From NCBI GenBank assembly GCA_023512835.1, contig CM042090.1, forward strand, positions 20,620,356 to 20,684,355: a stretch of 64,000 nt of DNA, written 5' to 3'. Positions within the stretch are counted from its first letter, which is position 1, and every line of letters starts with the position of its first letter. Under the pieces are notes generated by a model. It had not been told where the DNA came from, searched no databases, and worked only from the letters and a program-made list of their open reading frames with translations. The translations under genes were made by a program, and so were the position numbers. The DNA comes from Taxillus chinensis. Taxonomy: Eukaryota > Streptophyta > Magnoliopsida > Santalales > Loranthaceae. Below, in pieces: positions 11,597 through 35,700 of the stretch.

Positions 11597-12865
11597 ATGC
11601 TACCCACTGGGGCAAAAGAATCCCAACTTCGTGAGAGCAACAGCCAAAAGGTCCACCCTCAACCAATGGAAGAGGCTATGAGTCAAAATCCAGAAGCATT
11701 GGAAGCCCTGATCTCTAAACTGTTCATAAATATCTCCTCACTAAAGTCGGCTTACATTCAGCTGCAAGCTGCTCACACCCCTTATGATCCTGAGAAAATC
11801 CAAGCTGCTGATAAACTCGTAATTACAGAGTTGAAAACTCTCTCGGAACTAAAGCATTTTTACCGTGAGAACAACCCAAAGACTGTTTCTGTTTCTCCTC
11901 AGGACTCCCGCTTGGCTGCAGAAATTCAAGAGCAGCAAAGTCTGTTGAAGACATATGAAGTCATGGTAAAGAAATTCCAGTCTGAGATTCAGAACAAAGA
12001 TTCTGAGATTCATCAGTTACAGCAACAGATCCAGGAAGCCAGTCAGAAGCGAGCAAAGCTGGAAAAAAATCTTAAGTTCCGGGGCTTGTCTGCCAAAGGA
12101 TCAGAAGGTTCTGTAGAAGACACCGGTTTTTTTGCTGTGGACTTAAACCCTGATCTCTTTACGTCAGCTGTTGATGGTGCTTTTAAAGCCATACATGACT
12201 TTTCAAAGCCTTTGATCAACATGATGAAAGCAGCTGGGTGGGACCTTGATGCGGCTGCAGATTCCATTGAACCAAATGTTGCGTATGCAAAGAGAGCGCA
12301 CAAGAAATACGCTTTTGAGTCTCATATATGCCAAAGAATGTTTAGTGGATTTCAGCAAGAAAGCTTTGCGGTCAAGTCAGAGAATCTTACTGTAAGTAAA
12401 GAGAGTTTTTTCCACCAGTACCTTGCCCTCAGGGAAATGGATCCACTGGACGCTTTAGGGCAAAACCCGGATTCAATTTTTGGGAAGTTCTGCCGGAGCA
12501 AATACCTAGTGGTTGTTCACCCTAAGATGGAGGCTTCGTTCTTTGGAAATTTAGACCATCGAAACTATGTGATGGGTGGTGGCCACCCAAGAACCCCTTT
12601 CTATCAGGCTTTTCTGAAACTGGCAAAATCCATCTGGCTTCTGCACAGGCTGGCATATTCATTTGTGCCTGCGGTCAAGGTCTTTCAGGTTAAGAGAGGA
12701 AGTGAGTTCTCAGAGGATTATATGGAATGTGTGGTGAAGGATTTGGTGATGGATGAAAGTGTGCAAAAGCCTCAGGTTGGATTAATGGTTATGCCTGGCT
12801 TTTGCATTGAGGGTGCCATGATCCCTTCCCGAGTCTATCTCATGGGCATGAAGGTTTCTGAATAA
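11597..12865 (+). CDS. DUF641 / GRAVITROPIC IN THE LIGHT 1-like protein
   Basis: A 422-residue protein in one coding exon. Residues about 33-85 form the conserved DUF641 block (LISKLFINISSLKSAYIQLQ, HTPYDPEKIQAADKLVI, LSELKHFYRE). Residues about 100-165 are a Q/E/K-rich coiled coil. The C-terminal half is the conserved GIL1/IRKI-type region (FEPL-like PLINMMKAAGWDLD, AHKKYAFESHI, GFCIEGAMIPSRVYLMG). Arabidopsis GIL1 is needed for loss of gravitropism of hypocotyls in red/far-red light, and the related IRKI binds the receptor kinase IRK; the biochemical role is unknown. The start at 11597 has an in-frame TGA a short way upstream; the conserved part begins near the internal Met-25 (MEEAMSQ), so that could also initiate. 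No truncation is seen. Confidence 0.9.
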   Translation: MLPTGAKESQLRESNSQKVHPQPMEEAMSQNPEALEALISKLFINISSLKSAYIQLQAAHTPYDPEKIQAADKLVITELKTLSELKHFYRENNPKTVSVSPQDSRLAAEIQEQQSLLKTYEVMVKKFQSEIQNKDSEIHQLQQQIQEASQKRAKLEKNLKFRGLSAKGSEGSVEDTGFFAVDLNPDLFTSAVDGAFKAIHDFSKPLINMMKAAGWDLDAAADSIEPNVAYAKRAHKKYAFESHICQRMFSGFQQESFAVKSENLTVSKESFFHQYLALREMDPLDALGQNPDSIFGKFCRSKYLVVVHPKMEASFFGNLDHRNYVMGGGHPRTPFYQAFLKLAKSIWLLHRLAYSFVPAVKVFQVKRGSEFSEDYMECVVKDLVMDESVQKPQVGLMVMPGFCIEGAMIPSRVYLMGMKVSE

Positions 12866-14759
12866 CTTTCTAACTAGTGGAGAGTAAACCTCTGTGAAAA
12901 TGTGTATTTGTTGTCTGTATGGTGCCCTTGTTGATTTTCTGCCGTTATAGCGCTATGCTTCTCTGCGAAATGTCTGGTGTCTTTATCACGTTGTGATTTC
13001 TACTCTATAATATGTAATTATAGTTTATTGTTATCTTTGTTGTAATTGATATTTCTGGTTATGTCAGATGAAATGTAGTGTTTCTTTTCCCTAAGCCCCA
13101 GTATCTCCAAGATTAGCACTACGGTTATTAGAATGCCTTTTTTTTTTTTACCTATTTTTCTTCCCACGTGAACTTCTGAGTGAGCACATACAAGCAAAAT
13201 AGAAGAAAGTGCAATGCAATGAAATGACTAGGGGTATGTATTATTAAATTAGCGAAAAATCTTATGGTGAAGCCCTGAGAGCATAGAGTACGGATGAAAT
13301 GAGTTGTGTTTTAGCACGTGCAAACGTAAGTCAATTTAGTTTTGAGCTTATTTATTATTTTAACAAACAAGTCAAATAGTAAGCGAGTCAAACATGAGTT
13401 GAGCCTAATTATTTTGAAGATGAGCCTTTTGTCACGGTCCTTAGCTCAATTCATCAAGATATACTTCAAATCGAGCTAAACTTTAATATTTAAATTTAAA
13501 TTTAACTTGCTTGAATTTGTAATATGGAATTGGGGTGTCCGAAAATAAAAAGAATATAATAATGATAGTATTATTTGAAATATTATTTTAATCACTTTAT
13601 CTTTTTTGCTTAATTTAATTAATATATATAAGTATAAATGTAAATTAATAAAAATTAATTATCGATATACTTTGACTTAGAAGCTTAATGAACCAAGCTA
13701 AGCTAAGGTACATATAAAGTTGAATTATTTTTATTTTGAGCTTGTTAATTAGTTTAAAGAATAAATCAATGCTTAACGAACCAAGCAAAATTGCATTGGG
13801 TTTTTTTCAACCGAAAATCAAATAACTTAGTTCATTTACAACTATATATGTGTGTGTATAAGTACTTTCATTAATGATAATTGTTTGGCTTCCAATTTTA
13901 TGTGGCTTGCTATCTCGGATAAATCATCAATGCAAGAATTAATTTGGTGAGACGCTATTCGAATATTACTATTGCGACCATTTTTGTTGCTTTAGATAAT
14001 CGTATTTCAATCATTTAACATACTCTATGTCTTAAGATATATGTCACATTAATAATTTTAAAAGAGCGGATGAAACATGTAGCTATATCTTTATTGTTCT
14101 TAACGTAAAACATTGATAGTGGTTTGGTAACTAGGATATCTGCTTTCCTTGGCAATCATACTAGTTATCATTTTATCACAAACTTTATATGTTGGTATAA
14201 TGTGAAAGATATTGCCTCCTGCTGAATGAATCCAAAGTCTTCCCAATAGACAATTAGATGAGGATGAGATATTTATCACCTAAAATTCTACCAAGATGAT
14301 GCTCATGCCAATTTGTAGTGATATATATAATGTACCTATCACTTTTTTTTTTCCCACCATTAAAGGCCCTAACCACTATATTGGGTGAGTGTATGCGAGA
14401 TGAATCATTCGGGGGTGGTGTGATTGAATAAGAATTTTGGAAAAAGTTAAAAGAAATTGGTGTAATTGAATGTGGAGAGTTAGAGGTGTATTTGTAGGAA
14501 AGAAATACAACCATTGACTAAAGCATATTTGGCCATCAGAATAGTAACCTAGTTTGAGAGATTGAGTGGAAAAGCTAATTTTAAAAAATATTTTTTGAGA
14601 AAATGCATCTTGTGAACATGCATTCAGCCCGGTCAACGTAAGATATAATACTACATAAATTAGTATATATAAAACCACAAGTTAATAAAAAAACTAATAT
14701 TCAAATATATGAGTTTATATGAATATTTCGAAGACAAATGTATATATTTGTTTTTAGTT

Positions 14760-14797
<38 letters not shown>

Positions 14798-14895
14798 ATT
14801 CAGAATACAAATCTCATTAAATAAGTGGATGCGAATGTATGTTTTTGTTTAAATAGCATATGTTATTAATGAGTTATAATATCAGGTGAGGGTTA

Positions 14896-14956
<61 letters not shown>

Positions 14957-15420
14957 ATGAGTATCCTTCACTCGAAGGTAATCATACCCATGTTGACATT
15001 AATTTCATGAATAATGTGAAATATTTAATACCTTCTCTCCAAGTAAACTTGTTTGGGCATGCCTAAATGCTAGTGTTAAATAATTACACAATTTCACATT
15101 ACCACACAATCAAATTCAGGTTACTCTAAATCTGTATTGCATACCAAACCTTTACACTATAACCATTGATTCCAAACTAACAACATGAAAGACAAAAAAG
15201 AATCTAAATATTGATGAAAAAGGAACAATATCAAAGATTAAAAGTCAAATAAAAAATAACTTAACAAATAAATACTGTTGTCCCAATAAGGCTTGGAGGG
15301 TATAAATGCATTCTATTTTTCATAAAATAAAGGTTCCAAAGATGAAAATCTACTTAATTTATTATTGTTTTATAAAATAGAATCATTGATTATAATAGCA
15401 TACGATAACATTGCCGCGAT
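12866..15420. other. AT-rich intergenic DNA with long (TA)n tracts
   Basis: The 3' flank of the DUF641 gene followed by AT-rich DNA. Two long TA microsatellites lie at about 14762-14794 and 14900-14954. No protein-coding or RNA gene is supported. Confidence 0.6.
14900..14954. repeat. (TA)n microsatellite
   Basis: About 55 bases of uninterrupted TA repeat; a second shorter tract lies at 14762-14794. Confidence 0.95.
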
Positions 15421-15493
15421 TCCGTTGTAGTCTAGTTGGTTAGGATACTCGGCTCTCACCCGAGCGACCCGGGTTCAAGTCCCGGCAACGGAA
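15421..15493 (+). tRNA. tRNA-Glu (anticodon CTC)
   Basis: A 73-nt cloverleaf. The acceptor stem TCCGTTG pairs perfectly with CAACGGA, followed by discriminator A. The anticodon stem CTCGG/CCGAG encloses the loop CTCTCAC, giving anticodon CTC (15455-15457) for glutamate codon GAG. Internal pol III promoters are visible: an A box in the D arm (TAGTCTAGTTGG) and a B box GGTTCAAGTCC. There is no intron. It lies 245 bases upstream of the TBCD start, same strand. Confidence 0.97.
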
Positions 15494-15497
15494 AATG

Positions 15498-15504
15498 TTT
15501 TTTT
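15498..15504 (+). terminator. Pol III oligo-T terminator of tRNA-Glu
   Basis: A run of seven T starts four bases after the tRNA 3' end and is followed by further T runs, as expected for RNA polymerase III termination. Confidence 0.8.
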
Positions 15505-15738
15505 ATTTTTTTTATTTTATTTATTGGTTCTCCAAACTTCATTTTGAATTTCCCATCCGAGACTCTCGAGTGAGTGAACAGAAGAGGGGGCGTTTTTTTT
15601 TTTTTTTTTTTTTTCTTGTTTCCTTAAAGCAGTCGAAGCGTAGTCTAGTGGGCGGGCGGGAACAGAGACCGAACCTAAAAAACGATCGTCGTTCCTGTCT
15701 CTCTGTCTGTCTTTCCGTCCGTCCGGTCTGTCTCTCTC

Positions 15739-27999
<12,261 letters not shown>

Positions 28000-28441
28000 C
28001 TTTTAATTACTTTGCGTTACATTCTATTATTATATTGTATAATGTGTTGATTCATATATTTACGCTTATCAATTTATCGTAAAGGTCATTGCAGAGGTTC
28101 TGTGAAAAACTTTTACAAGGCTAATTACGTTTAAAATTATTATAAAGTTTTTTTTTTGTCGATTTTCTTTACTTACTACATTATTTATACCAAAACTAAA
28201 TTGAAGATTAGATTTCTATTAAATCGTAAAAATTGTTTTCATTTTTTTTAAAATCAGCTACAGAATGATATAATCATTACCTAACATGCAAGTTTTTTCT
28301 ATATTTTTTTATTTTTTAAATTAAATTAAAATTCATATTTATAATAAATTGTAATTTATGATCATATTGTCAGTTGGCACGTGTCAACTGATTTATTAAG
28401 ATAAAGTATACCAGAGAATACAAATGTTCTTAAAGGAGGGG

Positions 28442-28451
28442 AGGGGTCTAT
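28442..28451. repeat. Left target-site duplication (AGGGGTCTAT) of MULE
   Basis: A 10-base direct repeat, perfectly matched at 29199-29208, directly outside the terminal inverted repeats. Length 9-11 bases is the Mutator superfamily hallmark. Confidence 0.85.
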
Positions 28452-29198
28452 GATAAACGGTTGTATCCTCAACGGTTATAATAAATGGTTTCGTTTTGTC
28501 AAAAAATAATGGAAAAAAAAAACAACAATCTATCCACACGCGCCACTCCCTTGATCCCCTGACGCACTCCCTCTCTAGTCGCTAAATTCTGCGACGGATA
28601 TCACCAGCCCAGATCCCATGCTTTCTCCTTTCCCGGTTCCACCCTTCTCTCTCACAGTGCACCCCTGTCCTCCGGTGATGAACGAATCGACTGGAAAAAC
28701 CAGTCGTCCACGCCGAAGCCGGCGGCTGATGACGGCGGGTTTCCGCCGGAGAGAAGGGAAGCTCCGTCGAGATGCGCCAAAGGGAAGCGAAGGTACGGGC
28801 CGCGAGAAAGCACCAGGCTACTGGGAAGGAAGCGGAAGGCAACGGCGGTTACGCTGCCATTGCTGCCGGAGACACCGGTGATGAAGCATCCGCCGGAAGA
28901 TGGATTTGATATGACGGCGGCGTGGCATCCCAAAAACCAGGCGGCGTGGATAGGCTCATCCGGAAGATGGATTTCAGCTTCTTGTTCTACCCAATCTTCT
29001 TCAAACGTGTCTGATTTTTATGGAGATGAAATATGACTGAGGGAGGGAACGTGAGATCTGGGCTGACGTTGTGGGAGAACTTTGGAGAGAAAGCAGGCTG
29101 CGTGAGGTGATCGTGGGAGAGGGCAGCGCGTGTGAGTATAGCAAAACGTCAGCATTTTTATTAACCGTAGTATTTTTAACCGTTGAGGATCCGTGCTC
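28452..29198 (+). mobile_element. Non-autonomous Mutator-like element (Pack-MULE candidate)
   Basis: A 747-base element flanked by the 10-base direct repeat AGGGGTCTAT. Its ends are imperfect inverted repeats: TATCCTCAACGGTTATAATA near the left end and AACCGTTGAGGATCC near the right, sharing the core ATCCTCAACGGTTA and a second GGTT block. Both ends begin with GA. There is no transposase. The interior (about 28550-29150) is GC-rich, unlike the flanks, and holds a long open frame, so it looks like captured host-gene sequence. It lies 440 bases after the TBCD stop. The perfect target duplication suggests a fairly recent insertion. Confidence 0.75.
28563..29036 (+). pseudogene. 157-codon open frame inside the MULE, probable captured gene fragment
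   Basis: Between TGA at 28560-28562 and TGA at 29034-29036 one frame is open for 157 codons with no ATG near its beginning. It contains protein-like segments such as SHAFSFPGSTLLSHSAPLSS, GDERIDWKNQSSTPKPAADD, RKRKATAVTLPLLPETPV and FDMTAAWHPKNQAAWIG. It is rich in S, P, R and G and has no membrane segment. I do not recognise the family. Lack of a start codon and its position in a transposon argue for a captured exon piece, not a complete gene. Confidence 0.5.
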
Positions 29199-29208
29199 AG
29201 GGGTCTAT

Positions 29209-29744
29209 CTAATAATCTGAAATTTAAAAGTTTTGAATAACTGCGCTCACCAAGGGAATAGGCTGCGTCCTCCGATCTACTTTTACGATTTCAAATCCAT
29301 TATTTGCCCATTTTATCCTCTTTTCATATTATGGATCATAAGTTGTATTGCACAAAAGTGTAAACATAAATCACAATGAAAACTCAATATAAAAAAGTTC
29401 ATAACATTACATAACATTATAAAATTATCATGTCCAAATGTAGCACATGCTTTTAAATCACTAATTAAAATTATGACCATAATATCAAATGTATCCCAAA
29501 ACCTAAACCATTTTGATGGTTAGAAACATCACCCGGTTTTTACAGGTACAATACATATTACAATAAAATACAAGCGGTAGCCCAAAAAAGCATATAAATA
29601 CGAAATATAATACCCACAATTTCACTTCACCAAAGAAAGGCATGATGGAAACGATTCCTAAGAATGGGTCGGTCATGTTCAAAATATCAAAATACGGGCG
29701 TCCCCTCTAAATCCAACCATCGCGCTATAACGGGCAGTCGAGGC
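29209..29744. other. Intergenic DNA, 3' flank of MAP1A
   Basis: AT-rich sequence between the MULE and the MAP1A stop codon (minus strand). It should contain the MAP1A 3' UTR; no other feature was seen. Confidence 0.5.
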
Positions 29745-32700
29745 TTATACATCTAACCAAGGGAACACCTTAGGAGATGTAGGCAGCCGAGCAGTGAGAA
29801 CCTCAACGCCAGTATCAGTCACCTGCATAATATTCCATTAGCAAGAAAACGGTTTAAAAATTCCATTTATGTTTACCCATGTATGACTGCTATCATTTTC
29901 TCCATAAATGCAGATTAAAAATAAGATAAGCACAAATAACATTTTAGAAGGTTCATGCAGAGGGCTGTAAACAGAAATGCAGATAGCAGTTGAGATGAGG
30001 GTCATTAGAAGGTGTTTGGTGAAAATGACAAGTTACCAATAGGGTGTGTTCAAACTGAGCACTGCGCTTGCCGTCTGCAGTAACAGCAGTCCATCCATCA
30101 GGCCACATACGGTCACGCCAAACCCCTATCAAGAAAGTAACGTGCGATCACAGGTTGCTAAGTGAAGAAACTATTGAACTGGTTAAGTTTATTAAATTGA
30201 AAAATTAGCCCAATACCAGCATTAATCATTGGTTCAATTGTAAAGGTCTGCCCAGCCTTCATAACACCTACTGCTTTATTTCCTAGTCCAAGTTAAGGCT
30301 GCCAATAAAAGAACACCATACAGATACCAGCACTAAAACTACTAGAAGGTAAGGTTTTACCAAACTATTTATAGCTAAAAACCACTAGCAATATGTAGCA
30401 TCAAATCAATTGAAAGCTATTCAGATGATATGTTAAATTAAGGTCACACCGAGCACAGTTTTCTTAGAAAGAGAATCCAAAGGGTCATGATCTAATTTTT
30501 GAGGATACTTGCATAATGCGGGATATTTGGTGCACAATGAAAGAGCTCTCCAACTCCATGTCCACAATATGATCTCACCTACATATATAAACAGCACAAA
30601 AGTAAGAATTTAACTTATTATGTGCATCAGTGATGAGGCAGTCAAATAGAGCATGAGCACAAAGGCCAAAAGTACAAATATGATGCAATAAGCGTCTGAA
30701 TGCTTTAGGATTGAGTGCTGTCAATTTACCACAGACAATCCAGACATCAAAGCATGTCGATTAATGATTTCGCCAATTTCACGGAATCGCACTCCAGGTT
30801 TCACTGCACTCAAGAAGCAAAATTGAGATCATAGATAAGCAATTTAGCAAAACCTAGCAATAGAAACACGATGGAAGTTATCAAAACAGATAATCATCTT
30901 TTTAACAAAAAAGTACAGATGCAATTCTGTTGGCTCACCACAAAATAATAAGTTTCCCAAAAGATACCCTAAATACATGCAATAAATCATTTCAAACACC
31001 AAGACTGGGATAGCATTGCATGTTTCAACCCAGTCATCTCAAATTTCTGCGGGCTCACAATACAATGTTTTTAGTAGAACGTAGCAGATCTTGAGTCAGA
31101 TCTAGACAAAAATATTGGAACTGTGTACTGGTATGAATGTAACTACCAATATATCAATTATGGTGAACAATGTGACCACATAAGCAAAAAAGAAGTTTTC
31201 CTGGACCACAACCTTACATGAAAATGGAATGAGCTTTATTTCTACAAAAATAAAATAAAATAATGGAAATTATTAACCTCTATTATAACAAAACCAAATG
31301 AAAGAATTTGGGGAAAAATCACAACAGAGTAGATGAACATTAGCAAAACTGAGAGATTTCCTCAAGGATTTTCTTCGAATGGCATATAATATATAATATA
31401 TATTTGTGGGAAAAGTCAAAACTGAGAGATTTCCCCAAGGATTTTCTTCGAAGGGCATATAATATTATATTTTACAAGATTTAGCAGTCAATGTTGATGG
31501 TAATAACTAACCAAATAATTTCTTCAAAGGGGCAAAACTACTTGCTTAATTAAACACAAAATAGATTTGCCAATCATAAAGATGTATTGCAGAAGATCTA
31601 TTAAACACAAAAAAGATTTGCAAAACAAAACATAAGAATGAAATAACTGCATATCCACAAAAATTGCAGAAGGAAGATATCTAATGCATACCATATGATA
31701 TGGCTTTTTCCAAGCACTCATATGTGCGTTGAACAAGCTGACGAGATGCTTCATCAACATTTCCTACAAAGTATGTTTCATTCAAATCTCCTGCGTAATA
31801 AAATAAACACTGATCAATAATAGAGTTTCATAAAACACAGGGACAAAAGGCATCATAAAATAATATGGAACAAATCTTCTCACCATGGACACCTTTATAG
31901 TACACGGTCACGTCTACATTTACAATATCACCATCTTCTAATTTCCTGAGTCAGTCGGACATAATTAATGAAAAACTGTAATCACTTAGCAAATAATTGC
32001 CGAAGGCCCAATGAATTAAACATGATAAAGCTATATAGCACCCAAAATACTTTAATTCTATGATGAGGGGAAATGACAATCTTAGGCTATGATGTCATCA
32101 AAGTCTCAGTAAGTAAATATTACAATATTACTGGATAACGATGAAAGATTACACACCTAGAATCTGGAATTCCATGACAGATTACCTCATTAATTGACCT
32201 GCATAAAACAAATTAAACTGTCTCATTGATCAGCAACCTGCCATATTTATAAAATGCAAACAGGAAAAATACCTACGTGCAGCAAGACTTTGGAAAGAAG
32301 TGATAATTGAGTGGAGATGGATAACCCCCTGCAAATAATGTTAGTTTTGGAGCAGAGTTAAAGTTTCAAGTGGTAAGTCATCAGATCATACCACAGAATT
32401 GACACTAAGGATTACTTTTTTATATCAACAGGGACTGAAAAATGTCAAAAGACCTTATTATCTATTATGCATGAAAAATGTCTCGTTTGTAACTCCCAAT
32501 GTAAAAAGGTTTAGACTATAATCCCACCAGTGCAATGGAAAGGATTAGCAACAAAAATTCCTGGAATTGGTGACATTAGGATAAGCAACAGGTTTCATTT
32601 TTTCCAATTTTGCAGGAAAAGTCATCTATTTTTGTATGACCACTATATGTCAAACACACAAAGAAGAGTTTCATTGGATTTGCAAAACCTCTTGACACCA

Positions 32701-35700
32701 CAACGTACCACAATCAAACAGAAAAACAAAAAAAACAGTCTGCCATGAAAATTAAAAGTGAAACACGGAGTAGCACAGTTACATGAGCAATACATTCCAT
32801 CATAAAGTGCAGGTGTCTTACAGAAAAAACCTTTAGTAGGATCTGATAGCAAACAGGTAAAACTGTAATATTGAAATGCATAAAAGTGCTTACAAGGTCT
32901 CATAGGACTAAACATAAGTCTACACATGCAATTTGCTTCTGCAAACAAACCTCTTTTCCCCTTTTTCCAGAAATTGGAAAAAAAAACGTGCATTTAACAT
33001 AATAGCAATTATTTAGCTAAAAGACCCAGGCATTTTATATGTCATTTAGTTAAGATCCATTGGCAATGAGAAACAAAAAAAAAAAATCTGCACCTCACGA
33101 GCTTTAATAAACCCAACATACCAGCAGCAATAGTTGCTTCATGAACCACTCTATCAATTTCATCAGTTGTCACACCAGGTTTAATCATACGACCGGCAGC
33201 ATCAAGAACCTCTCTTGCAATCTGAAAATTATGAAAATCAAACATCATAATTTCAATTGGAAGAAGGCCACAATATTACTTCTGAGATTCTGTACCACAC
33301 ACTTTAGCATTACCATTACTATTAGTATGCGCTTGTTCATTTAAGCATGAAGAAAGACAATCAACAGTTAACTGATGCCCTAGCCTACTGCATGCTTATA
33401 TGTCAGGAAGAGCATTAATAAGGTTAATGACAGCATTTAACTAAGAGTTTAATGAAAACCTATCTCCCAATTTTTGTTAAAAAAACATGATTTAAAAAAA
33501 AAAATGATTCTTTGATAATGCTCACAAGCTATGCTTGAAATTTTGGGAATTAAAATCACTAGACATAGATTTCCCGGGAAAATACACAGAAACTTACTCT
33601 GCAAGTTTCTCTCATTCTATTGATTTGCTCCGGAGTTTTGATCTTCATGATAAACATTACCAATTAGAAATTTAGGAATAAAAGAAAAAAAATTGTAGGT
33701 AGGTTCACACTAATGAGCTACATAAAATATTCAAAACGCAAAAGCTACCTCTACTACATGCTGAAAATCACTACTGGGCTCAACTTTTGGCACCCCCTGC
33801 AAATTGTTCAAAAAAAAAATTACAACAAATCAAAGCAAAAATAATGCAAAATTAAACCAACATATGCATTCAAACCTATATTTATATAGCATATTAGCTA
33901 GGGATTAAGAAGCCTACATAGTGTAAAAAGCCTTTTTGCGTAAACATCTAAAATTTGTATTCATAAATATTTTCAGAATTTTCCAACTATATGGATGGAA
34001 AGATCATCAAACAATAAGTATACTCACATATCTCATATAATTTAACAATGTAAAGACCCTACATCAAAAAAATGATGATTATGAAATTTTTAAGGGCTTA
34101 TATTTGCTGATTTTTCAAAATTAAAATACAATGGTCAAGCTTGCAAAATTTGCTAGTCACAATATTTTTCATATATGTTTTCATCCATATGGTTATACAA
34201 TTCTGGAAATGCTTTAAAAAGTAAATTTTGTGCATTCGAGCTGAGAATCTGCCTACATAGAGTATACCAATCTATTACTGCTACTTCTATTTGAAATTTA
34301 AAAAAAAAACGATTATTTAAACTCAGCTAAGACTATTTTTTTAATTCGGCCTTATAAAAGGCAAAATGCTCTTCTGATATTACAGTCAATCGTCATTGCA
34401 AAGCAGAAACAGGAAATTTAGGTACAAAGAATGTAACAGCATCAAAAGAACTTATCTTAAAACTCTTATTATAGTTCTAAAACAATAACTTAAGCCATTA
34501 TAGGATTTTTACTTTTTTATTTAAGGCATTCCAAAAGTCAAACAACTCACATCAGTTGCCCAGTCAGGTAGATCAATATGGGCAGGAACAGCTCGCATGC
34601 TTGATATGGGGTAAGGCCTCAGTGGACTGTCAGGAAAGAGAATGAGATTATTTATACAATAAACTCAATGTATATATCATATGAGAGCTACTGCCTAAAT
34701 AATAATAATAATAAAGGGTGTGGCATCAAAGGGTGTGCACCAACAAGACTCAAGAATCTAGTTACACTTTTCAGCATGTAAAGAGAATGGGGGCGATGAA
34801 AAATTAGAGAAGTTAATAAACAAGGACTTCATTAAGAATACTTTGAATGATATATCTTTAGTTACTGTTGTTGTCAAAAAAAAAAAACAGGGTAGAGGAG
34901 ACACAAGTAACACAAAGGGAAACAGTGAATTTAGGTTGTGGCTGGTGTTCAAATTTTTATCAGGATTGAAGGCATAACTGTTTCCATATTAATTCGGGTT
35001 ATCAAACAAGTTCTTTTTTCCCTGCCTAGAAAAAAAAAAGAGCTAAAAACAAGATAAAGTAGAACAAGAAACAAGAAGAAAATCAAATAGGCACTAGATT
35101 CCCAGAAATGACAGATTCTATTCATTGAAACCAATAATCATGTTTATTCCATATTTCCATTCACTGATTTGTCTGCCCTATTGTGGCCTGTTTCTATATT
35201 CCTGATAATCAAATCTAATTCCTTAAGTTTCATTTTCGTGTAATCTGCCCAAAAAATAAACGATGGTAGGACCAAGATATAGATAGCTGTGCCAAATGTC
35301 AATTTAATCATTAGAATCACTCTGAATTATATCCAGCTATCTATAGTTGTATTTTGTAATTATCTTATATCAGAATTAATCTGAATTCTTCGTTCATTTC
35401 ATTGAGAGCACAAATACCACAATCCACTAGTCTTTCGTGCCGTGGTATGACTGATCTTAGTTTGCAATCACCATAAACAACATTTTCTTCAACACTCCTC
35501 TCCCCTCTAAAAATCAGGATGCGGCCTAGAGTCAAAGCTCATGTACCAAAATTGTCAGGGGTTAGCGTCTGGGAAGCCCAAGCATCTGACAAAGGTTTAC
35601 TGTTTACAAATATGGATTATAATTACGAATTAAACACAAAAACATACCCAGTCCAATCAAAGTGGGGAAGTTTTGAAGTTCGAGCCTGTCCCTTCTTTGT

